The position numbers and the translations under genes were made by a program. The notes beneath the pieces were generated by a model. It was not told the DNA's origin. It worked only from the letters and a program-made list of their open reading frames with translations, and made no database searches. A stretch of DNA of 64,000 nucleotides from Jannaschia sp. M317. GTDB lineage: Bacteria; Pseudomonadota; Alphaproteobacteria; Rhodobacterales; Rhodobacteraceae. Location: contig NZ_CP081155.1 in NCBI RefSeq assembly GCF_025141175.1, forward strand, positions 468,001 to 532,000. Direction: 5' to 3'. Positions 58,820 through 64,000 of the stretch are shown one piece after another (within the stretch, counting starts at the first letter, position 1; every line of letters starts with the position of its first letter).

Positions 58820-60151
58820 ATGAAAAAGTTTCTGCTTGCAGGCGTGGCCTGCAACGCGATGGTCGCGGCATCCGCCCTGCCCGCGCTCGCCGATGGACAT
58901 GGCACCGAGCTCACGCTGTGCTGGGCGGCCTGGGATCCGGCCAACGCATTGGTCGAGCTGAGCAAGGATTTCGAAGAGAAATCAGGTCATTCCATGAGCT
59001 TTGAGTTCGTGCCCTGGCCCAATTTCGCCGACCGGATGCTCAACGAGCTGAACTCCGGCGGGCAGCTCTGCGACCTGATGATCGGGGACAGCCAGTGGAT
59101 CGGCGGCGGGGCCGAAAACGGTCACTACGTCAAGCTGAACGCCTTCTTCGACGAGAAGGGGATCAGCATGGATGATTTCATCCCCGCGACCGTCACCGGC
59201 TATTCCGAATGGCCCAAGAACACGCCCAATTACTATGCCCTGCCCGCCTTCGGCGACGTCGTCGGCTGGACCTACCGCAAGGATTGGTTCGACCGCCCCG
59301 ACATCCAGGCCGCCTTCCAGGAGGCCTATGGCCGCTCATTGACCGTGCCCGCCTCGCTCGAAGAGCTGAAGGACATCGGCGAATTCTTTCAGGGACGCGA
59401 GATCGACGGCAACACCGTCTACGGGGCCGCAATCTATACGGAACGCGGGTCTGAGGGGATCACCATGGGCGTGACCAACGCGCTCTATAATTACGGCTTT
59501 CTCTATGAGGATCCGGAAAACCCCTACCAGATGGATGGTTTCGTCAATTCCCAGGGCGCCGTCGCGGGGTTGGAATACTACAAGGCGCTCTATGATGCCG
59601 CCACGCCGCCGGGATCGTCGAACTGGTACATGGGCGAGAATATCGACGCCTATAAATCCGGTCAGGTCGCGATGCAGATGAACTTCGCCTTCATCTGGCC
59701 GGGGGTGGAGGCCGATCCGAATGTGGGCGGGGGCAAGTCCGGCTATTTCCCGAACCCCGCCGGTCCTGCGGGTCAGTTCGCGCAGCTGGGCGGTCAGGGC
59801 ATTTCCGTCGTAGCCTATTCCGAAAAACAGGACGCCGCACTGGAATACATCGAGTGGTTCGCCCAGCCCGAGGTGCAGGCCCGTTGGTGGGAACTGGGCG
59901 GCTATTCCGCCCTGCGCGCCGTGGTCGAAGACCCGGACTTCGTCACCAGTCAGCCCTATGCGCAGACCTTTCTCGACAGCATGGCCATCGTCAAGGATTT
60001 CTGGGCCGAGCCGGCCTATGCCGATCTGCTGATCGCGATGCAGGATCGGGTCCACAACTATGTGATCGCAGGAACCGGCACAGCGCAGGAGGCCCTGGAC
60101 GGCCTGGTGCGCGACTGGACCGAGACCTTCGAGGACGAAGGCAAGCTCTGA
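58820..60151 (+). CDS. Carbohydrate ABC transporter, periplasmic binding protein
   Basis: 443 residues with a signal peptide (about 24, ending ALA), family 1 extracellular solute-binding fold (CUT1-type). Landmarks are WAAWDPANALVELSKDFEEKSGH near the start, YYALPAFGDVVGWTYRKDWF, and GGQGISVVAYSEKQDAALEYIEWF late. The ligand is a sugar, polyol or glycoside, not identified. Regulated by the adjacent LacI protein. It is separated from the permeases by a large hairpin that may keep its mRNA level high. Confidence 0.92.
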   Translation: MKKFLLAGVACNAMVAASALPALADGHGTELTLCWAAWDPANALVELSKDFEEKSGHSMSFEFVPWPNFADRMLNELNSGGQLCDLMIGDSQWIGGGAENGHYVKLNAFFDEKGISMDDFIPATVTGYSEWPKNTPNYYALPAFGDVVGWTYRKDWFDRPDIQAAFQEAYGRSLTVPASLEELKDIGEFFQGREIDGNTVYGAAIYTERGSEGITMGVTNALYNYGFLYEDPENPYQMDGFVNSQGAVAGLEYYKALYDAATPPGSSNWYMGENIDAYKSGQVAMQMNFAFIWPGVEADPNVGGGKSGYFPNPAGPAGQFAQLGGQGISVVAYSEKQDAALEYIEWFAQPEVQARWWELGGYSALRAVVEDPDFVTSQPYAQTFLDSMAIVKDFWAEPAYADLLIAMQDRVHNYVIAGTGTAQEALDGLVRDWTETFEDEGKL

Positions 60152-60188
60152 TCACGAGACGGTGCCCCGGTTTCGCCGGTGTGCCCGC

Positions 60189-60224
60189 CCCCGCGCCGCG
60201 GCTCTCTTCCCGCGCGGCGCGGGG
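60189..60224 (+). repeat. 12-bp hairpin between the binding protein and permease genes
   Basis: CCCCGCGCCGCG, a 12-base loop, then CGCGGCGCGGGG, perfectly paired; followed by CCCTTTCC. Such stems after binding-protein genes can protect the upstream mRNA and lower downstream expression; it may also act as a weak terminator. Confidence 0.7.
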
Positions 60225-60295
60225 CCCTTTCCCCGCAGTCTGCCACGTCGATCTTCGTCGAACGGCGTCGGTATGACCATCTGAAGGATAGAGAC

Positions 60296-61243
60296 ATGGG
60301 GACAGATTCCCTTGACCGACTGGCCCGCGCGACGCCCGAAGGCGTGGCCCGGCGCGTGCGCGGGTTGTCCGACCGCACGATCGCCTGGATTTTCGTGGCC
60401 CCCTCGATTTTCCTGCTGCTTGCCGTGAACATCTTTCCGTTGATCTGGACGATCCGGCTCAGCTTTACCAACTTCCGCGTCAATCGCCCGAACAACGATG
60501 TCGAATGGGTCGGTCTGCGAAACTACGAACGCATCCTGACCGATCCCGACGTCTGGCAGACCATGCAGGCGACGGCGCATTTCCTGATCTGGACCATCGT
60601 GTTGCAGGTCCTGATCGGGTTCTTCCTGGCCTTTCTGATCAACAAGAAATTCCGGGGCAACGATCTGTGGACGACGATCATCGTGTTCCCGATGATGCTG
60701 TCGCCCGCCGTGGTCGGCAATTTCTGGACGTTCCTGTATCAACCCCAGATCGGCCTGTTCAATTACGCGGTGACCTTCTTTACCGGGGGCGATCCCGCCA
60801 GTTTCTCGATGATCGGGGATGTGCATCTGGCCCCCTGGGCCATCGTGATCGCCGACACCTGGATGTGGACGCCCTTTGTGATGCTGATTTGCCTGGCGGG
60901 CCTGCGGTCGATCCCGGATTCGATCTATGAGGCCGCCGAGTGCGACCGCGCCAGCACGCTGCGGCAGTTCTTTACCATCACCCTGCCGCTGGTCCTGCCG
61001 TTCCTGATGCTGGCCGTGCTGTTCCGGGGGATCGAGAATTTCAAGATGTTCGACCTGGTGGTGCAGCTGACCGGCGGTGGTCCTGGCAACATCACCACGC
61101 TGACCTCGATCGACCTCAAGCGCGAGGCCTTCGAGAAATGGCGCACCGGCTATTCCTCCGCCTACGCGGTGATCCTGTTCGTGACCGTCTTCGGCCTCGC
61201 CTCGATCTACGTCAAAGCCCTCAACAAGGTGAAAGAGAGATGA
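60296..61243 (+). CDS. Carbohydrate ABC transporter permease 1 (CUT1 type)
   Basis: 315 residues with six helices and the EAA loop EAAECDRASTLRQFFTITLPL that contacts the ATPase. It forms the membrane pore together with permease 2. The start at 60296 follows GAAGGATAGAGAC. Its end overlaps permease 2 by ATGA, so the two are made in equal amounts. Confidence 0.93.
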   Translation: MGTDSLDRLARATPEGVARRVRGLSDRTIAWIFVAPSIFLLLAVNIFPLIWTIRLSFTNFRVNRPNNDVEWVGLRNYERILTDPDVWQTMQATAHFLIWTIVLQVLIGFFLAFLINKKFRGNDLWTTIIVFPMMLSPAVVGNFWTFLYQPQIGLFNYAVTFFTGGDPASFSMIGDVHLAPWAIVIADTWMWTPFVMLICLAGLRSIPDSIYEAAECDRASTLRQFFTITLPLVLPFLMLAVLFRGIENFKMFDLVVQLTGGGPGNITTLTSIDLKREAFEKWRTGYSSAYAVILFVTVFGLASIYVKALNKVKER

Positions 61244-62178
61244 GCTTCTCCGTCACGGAACCCGCCCCCCGCACCAAGTGGTTCGCCGGCCTGATGGTGA
61301 TCGGCTATGCCGTCATCACGCTGCTGCCGCTGCTTTGGATCATCGCCACCGGCTTCAAGTCGCCTGCCGATTCCATCGCCTACCCGCCCAAGGTCCTGTT
61401 CGAGCCGTCGATGGAAGGCTACGTCAACCTGTTCACCGACCGGACCCGCATCATCGACCCGGCGGACCCCAACCTGCCCCCGGCGGCGACCTGGTACGAA
61501 CAGATCGCCCGCGACAACGGCCAGATCATCACCGGGGCCTCGCGCTATGGCGAGCGGTTTCTGAACTCGGTTATCATCGGCTTCGGCTCCACCCTGCTGT
61601 GCATGGTGCTGGGCACCGCGGCGGCCTATGCGTTCAGCCGGTTCCGGGTGCCGCTCAAGGACGATCTGCTGTTCTTCATCCTGTCGACCCGGATGATGCC
61701 GCCCATCGCGGTGGCGATCCCGATCTTTCTGATGTTCCGGCAGATCGGGCTGAACGACACGCACCTGGGCATGATCCTGCTTTATACGGCAGTGAACCTG
61801 TCGCTGTCGGTCTGGCTGCTGAAGGGGTTCATCGACGAAATCCCGATCGAATACGAAGAAGCGGCGCTGATCGACGGCTACACGCGGTTTCAGGCGTTTT
61901 ACAAAGTCGTGCTGCCGCAGGCGGCGACCGGTATCGCCTCGACCGCGATTTTCTGCCTGATCTTTGCCTGGAACGAATACGCCTTTGCGGTCCTGCTGAC
62001 CTCCGGCACGGCACAGACGGCCCCGCCGTTCATCCCGACGATCATCGGGGTCGGCGGCAAGGACTGGCCCGCCGTGGCCGCGGGCGCGACCATCTTTCTG
62101 GTCCCGGTCATGGTCTTCACCATCCTGCTGCGCAAACACCTTCTCAGGGGCATTACATTCGGAGCGGTACGCAAATGA
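61240..62178 (+). CDS. Carbohydrate ABC transporter permease 2 (CUT1 type)
   Basis: 312 residues, MalG-like: six helices and the EAA loop EEAALIDGYTRFQAFYKVVLPQA, followed by WNEYAFAVLLT. It is the second half of the heterodimeric pore. Its end overlaps the small membrane protein gene by ATGA. Confidence 0.93.
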   Translation: MSFSVTEPAPRTKWFAGLMVIGYAVITLLPLLWIIATGFKSPADSIAYPPKVLFEPSMEGYVNLFTDRTRIIDPADPNLPPAATWYEQIARDNGQIITGASRYGERFLNSVIIGFGSTLLCMVLGTAAAYAFSRFRVPLKDDLLFFILSTRMMPPIAVAIPIFLMFRQIGLNDTHLGMILLYTAVNLSLSVWLLKGFIDEIPIEYEEAALIDGYTRFQAFYKVVLPQAATGIASTAIFCLIFAWNEYAFAVLLTSGTAQTAPPFIPTIIGVGGKDWPAVAAGATIFLVPVMVFTILLRKHLLRGITFGAVRK

Positions 62179-62363
62179 CCGATTTCATCAAGGGCATCGT
62201 CGCCTTTCGCCGGGGTCCGTGGGAAATGCTTGCCTCGATCCTCATCGCGCTGGGCGTGGTGATGCTGATGCAGCCCTTCGCGCTGGTTCTCTACACCTAT
62301 TCCTTCCTCGTCACGCTGGTGGGCACGGTGATGTTCATCATCGTCAGCCACTTCCCGGAGTAA
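62175..62363 (+). CDS. Small membrane protein of the ABC operon (62 residues)
   Basis: 62 residues with one or two hydrophobic helices (about 18-35 and 38-58). It overlaps permease 2 by four bases and precedes the ATPase by five, so it is translated with the transporter. Some sugar and glycerol ABC operons contain a short DUF2160-like or unnamed membrane protein in this place; its role is unknown. Possibly it stabilises the permease pair. Confidence 0.8.
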   Translation: MTDFIKGIVAFRRGPWEMLASILIALGVVMLMQPFALVLYTYSFLVTLVGTVMFIIVSHFPE

Positions 62364-62368
62364 CCGAC

Positions 62369-63466
62369 ATGGCACAGATCAGAATCGACTCTGTCCGCAA
62401 GGAGTTCGGGGCCTTCACCGCCGTTCAGTCGTCCAGCTTCACCATCGAGGATGGAGAGTTCTTCATGCTGCTGGGCCCCTCGGGCTGCGGCAAGACGACC
62501 ACCCTGCGGATGATGGCGGGGCTGGAGCTTCCGACCTCGGGCGACATCTACATCGACGGCCAGGAGGTCGGGCAGAAACCGGCGTCGCAGCGCGATATCG
62601 CCTTCGTCTTTCAGATGTTCGCGCTTTATCCGCATATGAATGTGCGCGGCAACATCTCCTACCCGCTCAAGTCGCAGGGCATGCCGCGCGCGCAGATCAA
62701 GGCCAAGGTCGGCGAGGTGGCCGAAATCCTGGGCATCACCGACATCCTGGATCGCCCCGTCGGCGGGTTGTCCGGCGGCGACCGGCAACGCGTCGCCCTG
62801 GGCCGGGCCATCGTGCGCGATCCCAAGGCGTTCTTCATGGACGAGCCCTTGGGCGCGCTGGACGCCGAGTTTCGCGAACACATGTCCGAGGAGCTGCGTG
62901 CGTTGCACGACCGGATGGGGGCCACGACCGTCTACGTGACCCACGACCAGTTGGAAGCGATGCAGATGGGCGACAAGATCGTCGTCATGAACCACGGCGT
63001 CGTCGAACAGTTCGGCGTGCCGCAGGACATCTACGACTGGCCCGCGACCAAGTTCGTGGCGCAGTTCATCGGGTCTCCGCCGATGAATTTCCTGTCGCTG
63101 CCGGATAGTCTGACGCCCGGCCAGGCCAGCGTTTCGCTGGCGGGCCAGGACATCGCGATCCCCACCCCCATCGAGGGGGCCAGGGGCAGGCTGACCTTCG
63201 GCATCCGGCCCGAGTTCGTGTCGCTTGACGACAGTTCCGGCTATCGCGGGCAGGTTGTGGCGTCGGAGTATCTGGGCACCACGCAGATCCTGACCATCGA
63301 CAGCGCGAACGGGCGGTTGAAGGCGCGGATGCCGTCGTCCACCCCGGTGCGCAGCGGCGCGCAGGTCGGCCTACGGTTCGACCCGCGCACCATCACAATT
63401 TTCGATGACGCGACGGGTCAGGCCCTGCGGTCGCACGCAAACGACGGAGTGTTGGCCCATGGCTGA
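62369..63466 (+). CDS. Carbohydrate ABC transporter ATP-binding protein 1
   Basis: 365 residues. Walker A GPSGCGKT, signature LSGGDRQRV (unusual D in place of Q) and Walker B FMDEP, plus a C-terminal TOBE-like domain of the MalK class. Together with ATPase 2 it would form a heterodimeric motor. It overlaps the next gene by eight bases. Confidence 0.93.
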   Translation: MAQIRIDSVRKEFGAFTAVQSSSFTIEDGEFFMLLGPSGCGKTTTLRMMAGLELPTSGDIYIDGQEVGQKPASQRDIAFVFQMFALYPHMNVRGNISYPLKSQGMPRAQIKAKVGEVAEILGITDILDRPVGGLSGGDRQRVALGRAIVRDPKAFFMDEPLGALDAEFREHMSEELRALHDRMGATTVYVTHDQLEAMQMGDKIVVMNHGVVEQFGVPQDIYDWPATKFVAQFIGSPPMNFLSLPDSLTPGQASVSLAGQDIAIPTPIEGARGRLTFGIRPEFVSLDDSSGYRGQVVASEYLGTTQILTIDSANGRLKARMPSSTPVRSGAQVGLRFDPRTITIFDDATGQALRSHANDGVLAHG

Positions 63467-64000
63467 GGTCGAACTGAAAAACGTCACCCGCCGGTTCGGC
63501 ACGGACGTGGCGCTGGACGATGTGTCGATGACGGTGCCCGACGGATCCTTCGTGGTTCTGCTGGGCCCGACCGGCGCAGGCAAGACGACGACGCTGCGCA
63601 TGGTGTCCGGGCTGGACCTGCCGGACAGGGGCGAGGTCTTTATCGGTGGGCGGTCCATGGCCGGTTTGACCCCGGCGCAGCGCGACGTGGCGATGGTGTT
63701 TCAGCAGTACTCGCTCTACCCGCATCTGACGGTGCGCGAGAACCTGGAATTTCCGCTCAAATCCCCGACCCTGCGCACCCCCGCCGCAGAGATCGCCAAA
63801 AAGGTGGGCGAGGTGGCAGAGGTGCTGCAGATTTCGCACAAGCTGGACAACAAGGCGACCGCCCTGTCGGGCGGTGAGATGCAGCGCGTGTCGATCGGGC
63901 GCGCGCTGGTGCGGCGACCTGCGGTCTATCTGATGGATGAACCGCTCAGTTCGCTGGACGCCAAGCTGCGCTCCGACTTGCGGGTAGAATTGAAGAGCAT
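63459..64000 (+). CDS. Carbohydrate ABC transporter ATP-binding protein 2 (partial, cut by the window end)
   Basis: The first 180 residues or so of a second MalK-class ATPase: Walker A GPTGAGKT, the LSGGEMQRV signature, and LMDEPLSSLD Walker B. The C-terminal regulatory domain lies outside the window. Two different ATPases in one operon are characteristic of glycerol-type and some polyol transporters. Confidence 0.93.
   Translation, partial: MAEVELKNVTRRFGTDVALDDVSMTVPDGSFVVLLGPTGAGKTTTLRMVSGLDLPDRGEVFIGGRSMAGLTPAQRDVAMVFQQYSLYPHLTVRENLEFPLKSPTLRTPAAEIAKKVGEVAEVLQISHKLDNKATALSGGEMQRVSIGRALVRRPAVYLMDEPLSSLDAKLRSDLRVELKS

Overview
The window is about 66% G+C chromosomal DNA from an alphaproteobacterium, most likely a member of the Rhodobacteraceae (Roseobacter group). 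I infer this from gene content and order: a petABC bc1 operon closely resembling the Rhodobacter proteins, the rimP-nusA-ylxR-infB block, the rsfS-rlmH-gpmI-envC-ctpA-rppH block, accD-folC, a DUF6478 protein next to ilvD, a class III glutathione-dependent formaldehyde dehydrogenase, and many short genes overlapping by ATGA/GTGA. No database search was possible. All product names rest on motifs and remembered families.

Layout. 0.1-9.8 kb: LysR regulator, FadH-type enoate reductase, DUF6478 protein and ilvD on the minus strand; then a CPBP protease, accD, folC and a secreted hypothetical protein on the plus strand. 9.9-24.3 kb: zapE and gamma-glutamyltransferase (divergent); the minus-strand envelope/ribosome block rsfS-rlmH-gpmI-envC-ctpA-rppH; a small soluble MCP-like protein; an MscS channel; leuC; an uncharacterised membrane-anchored protein. 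24.4-33 kb: secA, a parvulin PPIase, argJ, a MutT-like Nudix hydrolase, a 41-codon gene with its own control region, hemH, a BioC-like methyltransferase, comF. 33-38 kb: glutaredoxin, nitrilase-family amidase, MarR, NYN-LOTUS protein, GNAT, formaldehyde dehydrogenase, sugar-nucleotide-type SDR. 38.1-43.8 kb: the rimP-nusA-ylxR-infB operon behind a probable attenuator. 43.9-50.5 kb: petABC, a decayed DMT transporter, GNAT and GST genes, and a tandem FAS1 protein. 50.6-57 kb: PaiB, DMT permease, a second FAS1 lipoprotein, mtaB, dapF, tRNA-Lys, and a winged-helix/TPR regulator. 57-64 kb: a decayed TetR/NTF2-like stretch, then a LacI regulator divergent from a carbohydrate ABC operon (binding protein, two permeases, a 62-residue membrane protein, two ATPases) that runs off the window.

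Most genes are housekeeping. The more unusual material is regulatory or small: (1) a 41-residue ORF with a strong ribosome site, two phased inverted repeats and its own terminator; (2) about four 11-bp tandem repeats upstream of a 62-residue ORF, adjacent to a winged-helix regulator; (3) the same inverted repeat (TCACG-N4-CGTGA) about 85 bp upstream of both FAS1 genes; (4) two 16-bp LacI-type operators 30 bp apart; (5) a terminator just upstream of rimP; (6) likely CTG starts for the YlxR-family gene and rsfS. No CRISPR array, prophage, insertion sequence or defence system was seen, and I do not claim a wholly new system.
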